NCBI GenBank assembly: GCA_030141605.1
Contig: JAQGDQ010000976.1
Span: forward strand, 35,001 to 74,049
From: Tubiluchus corallicola
Lineage: Eukaryota > Priapulida > Priapulimorpha > Priapulimorphida > Tubiluchidae
Length of the DNA: 39,049 nt
Direction of reading: 5' to 3'
Of the stretch, positions 1 to 14,720 are shown in pieces (the stretch's first letter is position 1; each line of letters starts with the position of its first letter). Position numbers and translations under genes: made by a program. Under the pieces are notes generated by a model, which had not been told where the DNA came from, did no database searches, and saw nothing but the letters and a program-made list of their open reading frames with translations.

Positions 1-120
1 TAGACTCTACACCCTGTTTGTCTTCGGTCAGGAAAACATTATTTCTTATTTCTATACCATATAGAGTGATCGAAAAATGAAGAATTTCATTCTGAATTGA
101 CAAAGATTCAAGTTATTATA

Positions 121-865
121 GGGGTACAGTAGCGTATACGTACTTAAAGTACATTAACTTAGGAAACGTAATCTCTTTTTCTAGGGGTACAGAAGCGTAT
201 ACGTACTTAAAGTACATTAACTTAGGAAACATAATCTCTTTCTTTAGGGGTACAGAAGCGTATACGTAATTAAAGTACATTAACTTAGGAAACGTAATCT
301 CTTTTTCTAGGGGCACAGAAGCGTATACGTACTTAAAGTACATTAACTTAGGAAACGTAATCTCTTTCTCTAGGGGTACAGAAGCGTATACGTACTTAAA
401 GTACATTAACTTAGGAACATAATCTCTTTCTCTAGGGGTACAGAAGCGTATACGTACTTAAAGTACATTAACTTAGGAAACGTAATCTCTTTCTCTAGGG
501 GTACAGAAGCGTATACGTACTTAAAGTACATTAACTTAGGAACATAATCTCTTTCTCTAGGGTTACAGAAGCGTATACGCACTTAAAGTACATTAACTTA
601 GGAACATAATCTCTTTCTCTAGGGGTACAGAAGCGTATACGTACTTAAAGTACATTAACTTAGGAAACGTAATCTCTTTTTCTAGGGGCACAGAAGCGTA
701 TACGTACTTAAAGTACATTAACTTAGGAAACGTAATCTCTTTCTCTAGGGGTACAGAAGCGTATACGTACTTAAAGTACATTAACTTAGGAACATAATCT
801 CTTTCTCTAGGGTTACAGAAGCGTATACGTACTTAAAGTACATTAACTTAGTAATCTCGTTCTCT
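121..865. repeat. 63-bp satellite array, 12 units, with higher-order structure
   Basis: Twelve head-to-tail units start near 121, 184, 247, 310, 373, 435, 498, 560, 622, 685, 748 and 810. Each is 63 bp, or 62 bp where one base is lost in the AGGAACATAATC variant; the last is truncated. Every unit contains two dyads: the 8-bp palindrome CGTATACG and the 13-bp odd palindrome GTACTTAAAGTAC. Because 63 is divisible by 3, the minus strand reads as a 21-residue repeat (MYFKYVYASVPL...); the 62-bp units break that frame, so I treat it as non-coding. Variant order (GGGGT long, GGGGCA, GGGGT short, GGGTT) recurs in units 3-8 and 9-12, which points to a block duplication by unequal exchange. Confidence 0.95.
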
Positions 866-1565
866 TTCCAATCAACCGTTTGGAACTAAGCATTATTTTG
901 TATTTACAAACACATAGGTTAGTATTTTACATAAAGTAACTGTAAACAGGGGTGGGGGCTCATGGCAAACAATGTAAATTTTCAGCTTCAAAACAGTGTT
1001 CCGTTACTTCGTACTGTAGTTCATATAATTCAGAAATATAATTCATACTATTGTTTGTCTACATATAGTAAAAACTACGTACTATACTACTATCCTGTCT
1101 ATTAAACTCATGCGAAACGGAAGGCAAAGAAATTTAACAATGAAATAAAGTGTCTCACAACACAAATAGAAAAAAAAACAGACCAGGCTGCAGCAAACTT
1201 TGCTATATATACTTGTCTACAGAAAATGTAATGAAAATATGTAATACAAAATACTTAAATGATACAAAACACAGGTCAATACAGTAAAAGTTTGCATGCT
1301 GGTATGTATATAATAAAAAGCAATATGATAATGCTGTTTATAATAAGTCTAATTTTGGACTTGTAAGTTACAACTGAAGAGCATTAAATAACATCAACAG
1401 AGAACTACAGGAAGGGGTGATTAAAGAAAAATTTATTTCACAACACGTAGCTGGCTTTGAACTCAATTCTCTGATACTTTGGATGCCCTTCTAATTCAGA
1501 GAAACTTTGGCGGCAAAAGCTGTTAAGAACTTATTATGTCATGCAAATATTTTTTTAGAAATCAC
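866..1565. other. AT-rich non-coding stretch
   Basis: No ORF, RNA gene or repeat recognised on either strand. Many A/T runs and stop codons in all frames. Confidence 0.6.
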
Positions 1566-2633
<1,068 letters not shown>

Positions 2634-3207
2634 AGGATGATTTTTCATATACTACCCCATTTTCAAGTCCTTTTCTGATAAATAAAACATAGATTAAAAA
2701 CTTAATTAACGGCGGACGAGCCCATCTATTGATGGTATAACAAACTAACATAATTTTTAACAGCAAAACATTCCACGAGCGTGTTGCACGCGTTTGTGAA
2801 AGTGAAAATTGAAGTACAGTGCTACTGTAAGATATTCATTGTGTTGCACTAAAACTAGGCAAATTTTAAGATAAATATCCAAATTTCAAATTTACCGCTT
2901 TACTCATGCATAACCTGTCGAACGTGTGTAGTTCGTCACAAACTAACACATCTGAACTGAGAGGTACAGCACATGTTTTCTGTGCAATGCTTTTCCGAAA
3001 TGCAGGCGCTAGTGCCCGTCTAACTAGCGAATGACGAAATGCATGTAACAGTGAAGAATTAGTGGCGCGAACGCGAAATTGTGTTTGTGTGGTAATAATT
3101 ATTTCACGTAAGTCATTTCTGAAAAAAAATAGTATGTTTCCTTTCAACATTTTAAAGAGCAGATTGTTTTAACCTACAGTTTAAGATTGAGTCCGGTTTT
3201 GTTTTAA
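2634..3207 (+). repeat. Dispersed repeat R1, copy 1
   Basis: About 570 bp, starting AGGATGATTTTTCATAT and ending near GTCCGGTTTTG. It matches segments at 15087-15693 and 16233-17210 in the same orientation and 4750-5207 in inverse orientation. I see no clear terminal inverted repeat or poly-A tail, so its class is unresolved. The minus strand of this copy holds a 94-codon open frame (2866-3150) with the string VCDELHTFD that is also readable in other copies, so R1 may derive from something coding. Confidence 0.85.
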
Positions 3208-3805
3208 CACGTAGCTTAAAGGCTAAATTAGTGATTTGTACAGAAGCTGATAACATGTTACAGTTTTTGTTCCTTTCTTAATTTCATTTTATACGTGATT
3301 GGCATTTTAATTCCAACAAATACCGAAATACTTTTGTAAATAATTATAGAAACTGCATACTTTTTTTACTGAAAAAAATGTGTAGATCTACGAAATTTTA
3401 CATAATACACGCATGTTGAATTAATTTCATAAACGTATAGCTTTTGTGTTATCAATAAATCTGGCATAAAAGACGAATAATTACATTTATAGAAAAATCT
3501 GATGTTCACAAACAAAAATTAAATGCTGGCTTTCTGAATTTCGGCAAAGTTGTAGTACTTTATGTGATTTAAACCACGAATATATTTACCGGCTGTGTAA
3601 TTTTAACTTATCATTTGCTGAAGAAAATAGTATTTGTTCTTAAAACAATTTGGAAAACAAGCAATTAAATTATAAATAATTTAATCATAGATCATAAATA
3701 TTCCTTGATGCTTCGTTTAGCTCCTAAATTGTATCTAGAAAAGTATTTCTTTCGTTCAAGTACATTGATATAGTAAAAACGTCAGTCCTATAATTGGGTC
3801 GTGAC
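3208..3805. other. AT-rich spacer between R1 and R2
   Basis: Nothing recognised on either strand; dense stop codons and A/T runs. Together with 3806-4749 it is the spacer between two inverted R1 copies. Confidence 0.5.
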
Positions 3806-4235
3806 TCATTTAAAGCGTTCGTCTTCTTTAAAGGACAAGAAAGGGCCACCTGAAGTAGGTTTCAGAAAAATTGCCTTAGAAAAATATATTACTTTACAAC
3901 AATTTTATGCTTATTTCGCACTCGCATTGAAAGGATTTTTTGTTTGTTTTCATTTTAAAACTCCCGCAATACGGATCCGACGGCGCCATTAAATGACGTC
4001 ATATACGCACAACGTAAATCAGGGGAAGAAAAGGCAATGATAAACTGTGCCCCAAAAAACTTGCTTGAAAGACTCATGTAACTAGAAAAGAAAATTATTA
4101 ATTATTTAAAATGTTTTCACCAATTGGTAAAATGTCGCTGCCTCACCCTCCAGGGTGCTTCCACTCACTAACCAAAAACGTATTTTTAATCTTATTGACA
4201 AGATACAGTAATTTAAAGTTTTACTTAGTTATTTA
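3806..4235 (+). repeat. Dispersed repeat R2, copy 1
   Basis: Aligns along its length with 8790-9222. Shared landmarks are the ACCTGAAGTAGG word, the TTGTTTGTTTTCATTTTAAA block, a TGACGTCAT palindrome (3994-4002), ACGTAAATCAGGGGAAG and CACCCTCCAGGGTGC. Relative to copy 2 it lacks about 40 bp after the CCCAAAAAACTT word. Small frames across it (for example 4111-4332) are not conserved between the copies. Class unknown. Confidence 0.85.
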
Positions 4236-4749
4236 CAATGTTCCGCCGCTGTCCAAAGCACATAACGCACGCCAAAAATTGTTTCGTTTTACAATTACAA
4301 GTACAGCTGTAGTTACAATTATATGTATATAGTTTTTTAGGTTATAAAACGATATTGTCAAACATGATTTATGGTGTCACTGTTTTTCTAGTAACAGAGT
4401 GGTGCCCTTTTTATTACTATCTAGTTATATACATAGTTCTACATGACCTATGAAATAAAAGCTACTTTAACATTCACTTTTACTTATATTATGATGCTAT
4501 AAATTATAGCGTAAAGTTTGAATGAGTTTATAACAGACGATAATTACATCACAAGAGTCGTACGATTATTATTTTTACTAAGTACAGTTAGTAATACAAG
4601 TGCCTGACACTTCACTAAAAGTCGAAGAGCATATTTCTAAAGTCAGTATTCGCAGCTCTTAGACGTATTTTTATACTCTATATTGTAACGAAATTTCAAA
4701 CAGTTCAAACAAGGTAAAGACACTCTACAAAGCTATAATCAGACTGATA
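4236..4749. other. AT-rich spacer between R2 and inverted R1
   Basis: No gene or repeat recognised. Confidence 0.5.
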
Positions 4750-5207
4750 AGCAAAACCGGACCCAATCTTAAACTTTAGGTCAAAACAATCTACTCTTTA
4801 ACGTATTGTAAGGAAACTTACTATTTTCAAGAATGACTTACGCGGAAGAATTATTACCACACAAACACAATTTCACGTTCCGGCCACTAGTTCTTCGTTG
4901 TTACACGCCATTCGTTAGTTAGACGGGCAGTAGAACCTGCATTTTGGAAACGCGTTGCACAAAAACAGGTGCAGTATCTCTTAATTCACATGTGTTTGTT
5001 TGTGACGAACTACACACGTTCGACAACTCATGCGTGGGCACAGCAATAAATTTGAATTTTTATCTTAAAACCTGTCTAGTTTTAGTACAACACACCGAAT
5101 ATACAACAGTAGAACTGTACTTCAATTTTCGCTTTCACAAACACGTGCAACACGCTTATGGAATATTTTTGATGTTGAAAATTATGTTAGTTTATGCTCA
5201 CATTCGT
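4750..5207 (-). repeat. Dispersed repeat R1, copy 2 (inverted, truncated)
   Basis: Reverse-complement copy of R1. It runs from the GTCCGGTTTTG end at 4750 to the AAACTAACATAATTTTCAAC word near 5200, so roughly the first 120 bp of R1 are missing. The plus strand here corresponds to the open frame of copy 1; a 7-bp deletion near 4908 shifts it, but the downstream part (4944 onward) is still open and still reads VCDELHTFD. With copy 1 it forms a large imperfect inverted repeat about 1.5 kb apart. Confidence 0.85.
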
Positions 5208-5730
5208 ACATACAATGCCGGAGGTCATCTACTCATTTGACCACCCAACCTTCTCAATATTCCTCCGGATTTACAAAAAAAAAATTCGTGTGATTTACGT
5301 GCATGTTTGAGTTTGTAAGGTATTTTCATACCTGGTTTATAGCCCTGCCCATGACCAAGCTCATCGTCTGAAAGAAAAATAAAATGTAAAAAATTAATAG
5401 GCTTACTATGTATAAAAGTCTATGATTGCATATATACCTACTCTTATACTTCAACAGGCCTATACTAAAATTAGCCTATGCTGATTATCACAAAATGTGG
5501 TAGTTTTACATAAATTTACATTGATAAAATGTGTTGAAATTAGACTATTAGTTACACTGAAAAAATGCAGTTAAGCTAAAGATATAACTGTTTCTATAGT
5601 ACATATACAGTGACACTAAATTAACTGCTTAAATGAACGTTGTAAATATTTTTAAGGTTCACGAGAATTTGTATTAATAAGTTAACCAAACTGACAATTT
5701 ATTTGACAATTTTTTTTATTTTGACAATTT
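5208..5730. other. AT-rich spacer
   Basis: No gene seen. A short hairpin with CCGGAGG / CCTCCGG arms lies at about 5218-5268. Confidence 0.5.
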
Positions 5731-5850
5731 ATTTATTATTATTATCACATTCAGTACAATATAATGACATTAAGCACACAGTGACATCAAAATTATTACA
5801 TCATACTGTATTAAATTGTTATGTTTCATACACTATCGTTATCATTAAAA
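5731..5850 (-). mobile_element. 5'-truncated SINE tail (inverted)
   Basis: Read on the minus strand this matches the last ~110 bp of the SINE at 36685-37107 (TGATAACGATAGTGTATG through GAATGTGATAATAATAA). On this strand it is followed by more ATT- and AAT-rich tail with TTGTCAAA repeats. Only the 3' portion is present, as expected for a reverse-transcribed element truncated at its 5' end. Confidence 0.75.
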
Positions 5851-6530
5851 CATGAGTTAATAAATCGTACATTGAACAATGGGAAAATGAAATTTTAGTT
5901 TATTACATAATTGTGATTATGGCAAAAAATGAGAACACTGGTATTAAACTGATATTTTCTTGTTTTTGTTTTTGTAAAATATAAAACATCAAATCAGAAT
6001 CAGAAGGCATGGAAAAACAAAAAGATAAATTGAATCAAATTCAATGATCTAAAATTTGGTGCTGCTTTCCTTTAAAATGTAAACCAGTGATATAAATTTC
6101 TCCTCTAGAAAATTATTGAGTTTCATATTTGATACTTTCATTTAAATATTTTTAATATATTTTTGATAAAGATTTCGTAGGTATTAAATTAAAACACAGA
6201 TGTTAAATGATATTTGTGAGCGGCTGCTACTGCAAACTGCTAATTAAATAAATGAACAAATAAATAAAATTACATAAAATAAAGTAAAATTAAATTTAAT
6301 TAAATTAAGTTCTGTAAATAATAAATTAGCGACGGACTCGAACTCGTGTTTTAATGTTAATGTGGAGAAATTTGAGAGGGAAAACTGATAATATTTTCGC
6401 TTGCTTAACTTTTGTATTTCTTTGTATATAATATTTTTTTCTCTATAGGCCTACATTTGCACGCCCAGTAGGTTCGCATTCATTTATCCATGCATAGAAA
6501 TTCCTTGACCGTTGGTCCTAAAGGACATTT
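5851..6530. other. AT-rich stretch with an isolated B-box-like word
   Basis: No gene recognised. On the minus strand at about 6331-6347 the sequence GAGTTCGAGTCCGTCGC fits a Pol III B box, but I see no A box at tRNA spacing, so at most it is a decayed tRNA or SINE scrap. Confidence 0.4.
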
Positions 6531-6955
6531 TTGTTTATGTTTGATAAATTAAATGAAATACTTCTGCCCGAAAACCTTAATATAGCTGCCTTAGGAAATA
6601 ATGATCTGTTGAAGTTGTTATTATTCGGAAAAGATGAATTTAACTATGTTGCTAACTGTAAAATATTCCAATGTATACATGACTTTATATTACGTACTAA
6701 ACGCTTCCAGTAGTTTCTATCTGATATAAAATGCATCAGTCTTAAATATTCGTACATTAATATTTTCTAACCGTCATTTTCTACTAATGTCTAATGTAAT
6801 CTTGTAGTAAAACTTGTTAACTTGTGCAGTTATGGTCAATTCTTACTGTAAATGTTCTTGTAAATAGTGTGTAAAGTCTGTTGTGGTGAGGATCCTAAAT
6901 CATGTTGTTCAAACCGTCTGATCCAATCCTAAATAAATTATGTTTAAACTAAGGA
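6531..6955 (+). mobile_element. LINE 3' end: last codons of the reverse-transcriptase ORF plus 3' UTR
   Basis: A 60-codon frame (6531-6713) ends ...CIHDFILRTKRFQ and stops at TAG. It is followed by about 240 bp of 3' UTR ending ATCCAATCCTAAATAAATTATG. The segment is nearly identical to 26485-27010. The ending, with a hydrophobic HDFI...RTKRF motif just before the stop, resembles C-termini of non-LTR retrotransposon polymerases. The catalytic RT domain is absent, so this is a dead 5'-truncated copy. It holds one copy of a 74-bp 3' UTR segment (6783-6856) that is triplicated in the other copy. Confidence 0.8.
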
Positions 6956-8785
6956 CATTTTGTCCTACAGCGGGATATAACTGAACAGAACTGGGACCCT
7001 TAACGTCACTATACCATAAGCACCCATATTCGCATATATGTATGAACTAACGCTACGTTGGATCTGTGACAAGGTATAAGTTCTTTGACAAGGGTCCTGC
7101 GACAGGAAATAACGTCTTTGTCCCACACAGGTAAACCCTACAGGTGACTCCGGCTTAGAAAGAAGTAATTAGACGCTATAGACGTAATAAACCGATTTCA
7201 TTCAAATGTTTTATGGTCTGTAGCCATCTGCTTCATGCTTCTCTGTTCCATGCCTCTCCGCATGCCCTCCGCTTTGCTCATACGTATATTATAACTCCAC
7301 GAACAACGGCAACATCGATAATGGGATTAATAGCAGTGATATAATCATTGATGGGCTAGAAGATGAATTTAGTTTGTGAATGGTAATAAAAGTCGTTTAA
7401 AAAATTGAAAATACATTTTTTCCACCGAGCTGAAAGCTTTGCGTTGCGTAAAAATTCAACATTTTTCCAACAGCAACGGCAAAATGGTGGCGTTAATAAC
7501 AACACAGTCACAATATTTTTACATAGGTTTATTAGTAGGATATTTTACCAATATTTTGAACGTTCTTACACAACATAGGATTCATACATTGCAACGTTTT
7601 GAAAAAGTGCATATAAGAATTATTTTGACTTTCCTTTTTATTTGAAACGGTCTCTCTACATACCAAAGTGTGACAATTTTGACAAAATATATTCTACTAC
7701 AGTTAATGGTTATGTATCGAAAAAGACAAAATTCGAATTGCAAATGGTACAATGTATGCCAAAATTATAATTCAACGTTGCGGGTAGAGGGCAGGCTTAA
7801 ACAAGTATATCGTAGTATATCGCTATATAGTATATCACTCACAAATCGTTTTGTTCTTCACATATTGAAAGTATATTTTACGCAAGATGAAATATCTTTG
7901 CAAACATTTCTAAATACATAGAATTTACATGAGACTGAAAAATATTTTTCTAGACTGCACACTTTAATACCACTGGTTGTGCTTTGGTGGGCATGTCACA
8001 GTTAAATGCTGGATGGGTAGAAAAGAGGGCATCTCTACACCAACCAGGAACGTGATCATCAACCTTCAATTTAAATTTAATTAAAGCTTAGCAAAGGTGA
8101 TATAAAAATCGTATTATTTTTTCAATAGTTCAGTCAGAAAAAATCTTACACGCTTTTTTGCACAATTACACAATTAAGCATTAACAAACTGTTTAAAAGT
8201 TAAGAGAACATTTTTCCATAAGAAAGGCTTAAAAATCTGTCTTTAAATTTTGTGTCACTCACATGCTGTCCTATTGCATACAGGCTTAGCGCCGTATACA
8301 ACTTGTAAATTTAAACTACCGCGATGCTCGTTATAGGCGCGCAGCCATTTTAACGGCAAATCGTGTGAAACAAGTTTAGATAAAATTGTTTAGTTATACT
8401 AATGGTAAACAACATTATAGTTTGAAATAATAATCAAGAGCATTCGTATAGTACGCCAATCACTAACTAAGCAATATAAGTTTAAATTTATTGTCGGTAA
8501 GATCAATAATATGTTTTGTCGAATCAATGGTGCACACTGGGAAGGCGGTACAGTGGTGCATACTGGGATGGTGGTACAGTGACGTTTTAACAGTTGGTAC
8601 GAACATGTTAAATTCTGAAAAAAAAATTTTTTTACAATTACGCAAATCTTTCAAACAGTTAGGCATTTACATTAGTCTTTAAAATAAGTATAAGCGTAAG
8701 CTAAGAAATAATATAACTTTGTTTGGAAAGTTTTTTGGGATATTCTTTAAAATCTCCTCCTTTAGGTCACGTTTCGTGCAATTCA
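6956..8785. other. Gene-free stretch
   Basis: Small frames at 7439-7645, 7670-7921 and 8463-8682 have AT-driven composition and no recognisable family; I do not call them genes. One short tandem duplication (8528-8579) is listed separately. Confidence 0.5.
8528..8579. repeat. 26-bp tandem duplication
   Basis: Two adjacent 26-bp units, each starting TGGTGCA and ending GGTACAG, differ at a few positions (GGGAAGGCGG versus GGGATGGTGG). Confidence 0.8.
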
Positions 8786-8789
8786 ATGT

Positions 8790-9222
8790 CAAATTTAAAG
8801 AACAAGAAAAGAGATACCTGAAGTAGGATAATCGCTTTAAAGGTTATATTATTTTACAGCAATATTATGCGTGTATCATACTCGCGTTGAAAGGATATTT
8901 TGTTTGTTTTCATTTTAAATCTCCCGCAATACTATTCCGACGGTGCCATTACATGACGTCATCTACGCAAACGTAAATCAGGGGAAGAAAAGACAATGTT
9001 AAATTATGACCCAAAAAACTTTCCATGCAAATTTATATGACTTAGCATTTCACTTACCTGCTGGAAAGACTTGTGTAACTAGAAATAACAATTTAAAATG
9101 TTTGTGCCAATTGGTAAAATGTCGCTGGCCCACCCTCCAGGGTGCGCCACTCACTAACCAAAAACGTATTTGTAATCTTATTGGCAAGATGCAGTAATTT
9201 AATATTTTACTTAGTTAGTAAC
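8790..9222 (+). repeat. Dispersed repeat R2, copy 2
   Basis: Direct repeat of 3806-4235. It has the same TGACGTCAT palindrome (8954-8962), CACCCTCCAGGGTGC word and AACCAAAAACGTATTT word, and keeps about 40 bp missing from copy 1 (roughly 9020-9065). Homology stops near TTACTTAGTTAGTAACATG. No terminal repeats or tail recognised. Confidence 0.85.
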
Positions 9223-10035
9223 ATGTATGCTACGAATGCTCTGATTATTTTTTCAAACTTCACGCAATGTTATCTAAACTAGTTTCAAAAGACCTATCAT
9301 TAAAATGGCTGCGCTTAACTGTCATCGTGGGAGTTTTATACAGCGTTACTTCCGACGCAAGTCCTGCATGGAAAAATGAAGTATTTAAGTGGTACAAAAT
9401 TTCAAGAGAAATTTTTAAAACTTTATTTTATTGGAGGGTTTTCTTGTGCTTTAATTTAACTACTTTACACGTGTAACGAGGAAACATATAAAACACAATG
9501 GCTTCATTCAGTCTTAATTATGAGCATTAAAACTGATAACTTTATTATTACGTGACATTTAGCTGATATCAAAACTTGGTTCTATTATTGATTTTTCTGT
9601 TTTTTTGTTTTCTCCATAGTAAGTGAAGTTTGAATTATTTATTAGAAAATTTAATTAATTATTTTCTGCATCCAACCTCCGAATTCAAAGCTAAGCAAAC
9701 CCTCATGCGTGCGTGTATGCACTTAGCATTTTTTCTAGCTTTTCAGTTAATGTGCTGATGCAGACGTGTCATAAATTATGTGAACTATATGCAGCGAGCG
9801 CCAGCACATCTGTCACGTGACCAAGGATTTATGGCTTCACAATTCAGTTCTGGGAAGCCACTGTTTTCCGTGACAGTTCATCGAAAAGTTTTTGTTTGTC
9901 TGTTGCTGTTCAGGGCGCGTGTGTGGCGCCATGAGAAAAATAACAATGCTGAAAATAACTTGATCAAGCCTTGCCTCTTTACACCTGGCTTCTCAGCACT
10001 ACATTTCTAAATCATTGTTTATACCTTCAAACTAT
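9223..10035. other. Gene-free stretch
   Basis: No convincing coding region. A palindromic E-box, GTCACGTGAC, lies at 9812-9821 in a slightly GC-richer patch. Confidence 0.5.
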
Positions 10036-10476
<441 letters not shown>

Positions 10477-12035
10477 GAAAATTATCCAACAGGAAAATTA
10501 CAAACTCGACGCATACCCGATGGTTTTATCAGCGGGCAGAGCTCGGGTAATGATTTCCAGATCGTACTAACAATTTGACTCAACAGAGCTGCACAAGGTA
10601 TATACACAGATATACAAATTTAGTTGTAAACTCTATGAAGCGAAAAAAACTATTTACTAAGCATTTGTACACACGTGGTAAACAAATATTTTACCTATAT
10701 GATAATCACAGTGATGCGGTTATATGTCCGCTAACAAAGCTGTACTATTTAATTCAAAAATCTATGCATACAGTCGTAAATGAAATTTCCATTTGACATT
10801 ATTTCTCCGTCAAATAAATTTGCAATATTACTATAATTTAACGCGTACAGTGATCTATAAAGTATAAGAATGATCCATATTTGACAAATAAATGTAACTT
10901 CATTCAAATGGAATTTATTGCCGACCGGTTTCGAACAAAACTGTTCATTATCAAGGCATGTAAAACAAAGAAATTTACCAGAATTTAAAAACAACATCGA
11001 AATACATTTCAGTAGTTAGTAGCCAAATGATGTATGATATAATATATAGACAATTGACAATTTACCTTGCAGACTACATATCTTGATTAGTATGAAACTA
11101 CTTAACACTTCACAAACGAACAAACCATTATGTTAGTAGTAAAAGAACTGACAATTTTAGGAAGCTGCCATTTTGTTACTGAATTCCACGAACCACAAAA
11201 GTATCATAATAAGTTTTGATTGTTCATCTGTTCTTCTGACCGCCTTTCTTGTTCGCGAGCTTCTTCAAGCAAAAAGGTTTATAAAAAATACATCATACAG
11301 TTTATTTTCGAGATTTAATTTTAATTTTCTGTAAAAATTATATAAATACTGACTCATTTTATCAATTTCCCTATAAGTTTATTGATAAAAGTTGCTGTAA
11401 ATGCAAGTAAGCAAACTAGGTTTTCTTACGAAAGAAGAAACTTTTTTGAACGATTCAAAATTTTCTGAGTAGCAACCCAACTTAGAATTCTTTGAATTTT
11501 ACAGTCAGCCATGATAGAAGCAAGCGAACATGCAAAACATGTGAGAAAAGACAACCATCCAGTGTTCCTGGTTTTTTCCTGGCAAGCTGGCGCCTATGCA
11601 CAGACGCCCAGCATCTCTATCCGCTTTCCCTTTTCATCCTGTATCGTTTTATTGGGCCAGCAAACATTTTTATGGATGACACTGTTTCATGCAGCTCCTA
11701 GTAGGGAGTTGATGATTTGACGCCTAGCCTACAAAAGCTGTACCTTATTATCCATTCCCAACTCGTCGAAGTTTCGCCCGTAAAATTCAAGTGGGGCGGC
11801 GATTAAATTTAAGGCGATAATAGACGAGGCAGTTGAACAAATTTTAATGGCCGTTTAACACGTTGTTGTGACGTAATCCGGGTGAAAATTTTCAACAGTT
11901 GACGATAACGGCGTGTTAATCACTGACAAACAAGATGGATGTCTCTCTGCTTACTTAAACTGCAGCAAAAGCGTCGAAATAAAAACAAAAAACTGATTTA
12001 ATTAATTTGTTGACATAATTTGTTAATTGAAATAA
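10477..12035. other. Gene-free stretch
   Basis: Small frames at 10575-10796, 10749-10997 and 11492-11720 lack any recognisable motif. The only distinctive word is an ACCGGTTTCGAAC...GTTCATTATCA signature near 10923-10957, listed separately. Confidence 0.5.
10917..10962 (-). other. GAAAC / stem / TGAT signature, copy 1
   Basis: On the minus strand: CTTGATAATGAAC, a short loop, then GTTCGAAACCGG. The GAAC/GTTC arms can pair, and GAAAC follows the 3' arm. A related arrangement occurs at 37915-37962. The layout (TGAT word, stem, GAAAC) recalls hammerhead-type signatures known from Penelope-like retroelements, but the invariant core CTGANGA is not matched here, so at best it is decayed. Confidence 0.35.
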
Positions 12036-12232
12036 TTTGTTTATTTATTTATAAATGTTGTTCTTTAATTATCCCTGGAACTATTTATATAGTTATTTAA
12101 TTTGTTTATTTATTTATAAATGTTGTTCTTTAATTATTCCTGGAACTATTTATATAGTTATTTAATTTGTTTATTTATTTATAAATGTTGTTCTTTATTT
12201 ATTCCTGTAATTATTTATATAGTTATTTAATT
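12036..12232. repeat. 65-bp minisatellite, three units
   Basis: Three tandem AT-rich units of about 65 bp, each containing TTTATTTATTTATAAATG, TTGTTCTTTA, a CCTGGAACTATTT or CCTGTAATTATTT word, and ATATAGTTATTTA. Confidence 0.9.
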
Positions 12233-12307
12233 TCCTCTTTTGTTTTGTATTTATTTCTTTACTTATTTGGTTGCAGTGTTCATTTATTTAAATAATAATT
12301 TGTTCAT

Positions 12308-12355
12308 TCAGTCAATCAGCCAGTCAGTCAGTTAGTCAGCCAGACAATTAGTCAT
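12308..12355. repeat. Short degenerate (GTCA)n tract
   Basis: About 48 bp of imperfect CAGTCAGTCAGTTAGTCAGC tetranucleotide repeats. Confidence 0.8.
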
Positions 12356-12701
12356 TCCATAAACCTTTCATTCGTTTACATTGTACTGTTTTAGCTGATG
12401 CATTAGGTTGTTACTGCAGTGCTGAAATTGGTTATTTAATGAAAGATAGTAAATTGTTATGAACAGGAATAATTCTCTACGGTACACTTTCTTTTTCATA
12501 AAATTTACAGACATCGTATTTTCAACTATTTAGCATAGACAATGACTAAAACGTTTCACTGTGTAAAGAGCAAACTAAGTCATTTGTAAAAAATTAATGA
12601 CGCTAAAATAGCTGACTTATAAACTACAGCACAAGCAGCAAAAACAAGAAAATGAAAATAAAAACTTCAAAACAAAATTCATTAAGTAAATTCTATTTAT
12701 C

Positions 12702-13409
<708 letters not shown>

Positions 13410-14187
13410 GTATATGGCACTGGAATTAATTGCGTACTAAAACTTTGGCAATTATGCTTAAGTTGTTAATTTTTAAAGCTGTAGTTTTGAAATATTTTTA
13501 GAATTTAGCTCTAGCTATAATTTTATCCATACACCTGCTACAGATATTCATTCACAAAATGGAATTCTCAGTTTCACATTAAATCGATTATGATTATCAT
13601 AGTCCTATGCCAGTAGTTATACACACATAAGTGATATACAATTAATATAAATTTCAGTTTTAACTACACACAATGTCGTAATACTTTTTATTGTTCAGAA
13701 TTGTAATTATTACCTTGACATACCGATATAAACAACCGTCCTTAGCCTCTGACCTATTTTGTATAGCAGTAGCACTATAGATGTTTTTTATATTTTATTG
13801 GGTAGTCACAATTACAAATCACACAATACACACACCGATTATAAAGATACAATTACACACATACACAGCGCTACATAAAAAACCTATACCACGTTATCAA
13901 GAACACAATTACACAAGTCAAACTCAACAATTTAAACCAAAGACACAACATCAAACCTTGATGCATAAACCCAATGGTGCAACACAAATGTACATAAGCA
14001 CTAAATTCATTTTTTAAAAATTCCATAAGCGTTTTATCCTTAAGTTTGATTGTTGCTGTAATTATGATAACTGTATTATGATGGCCCATACTATATGGTT
14101 TTTGGTCCATACTATAACGAAAATTATGCTCTGGTTAATGATCGCCCTAGCACTCAGCAGCACCAGCATCATCACCACCACCCCCAG
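13410..14187. other. Gene-free stretch
   Basis: A 78-codon plus frame (13781-14017) and an overlapping 79-codon minus frame have no motif I recognise. An ACACA-rich patch at 13795-13945 explains the plus frame. Confidence 0.5.

Positions 14188-14720
<533 letters not shown>

Noticed and set aside
116-781. Repeated 21-residue peptide (YFKYVYASVPL) as a repeat protein
   Set aside because: The frame exists because most satellite units are 63 bp, but 62-bp units and a stop break it, and no flanking exon or start is evident.
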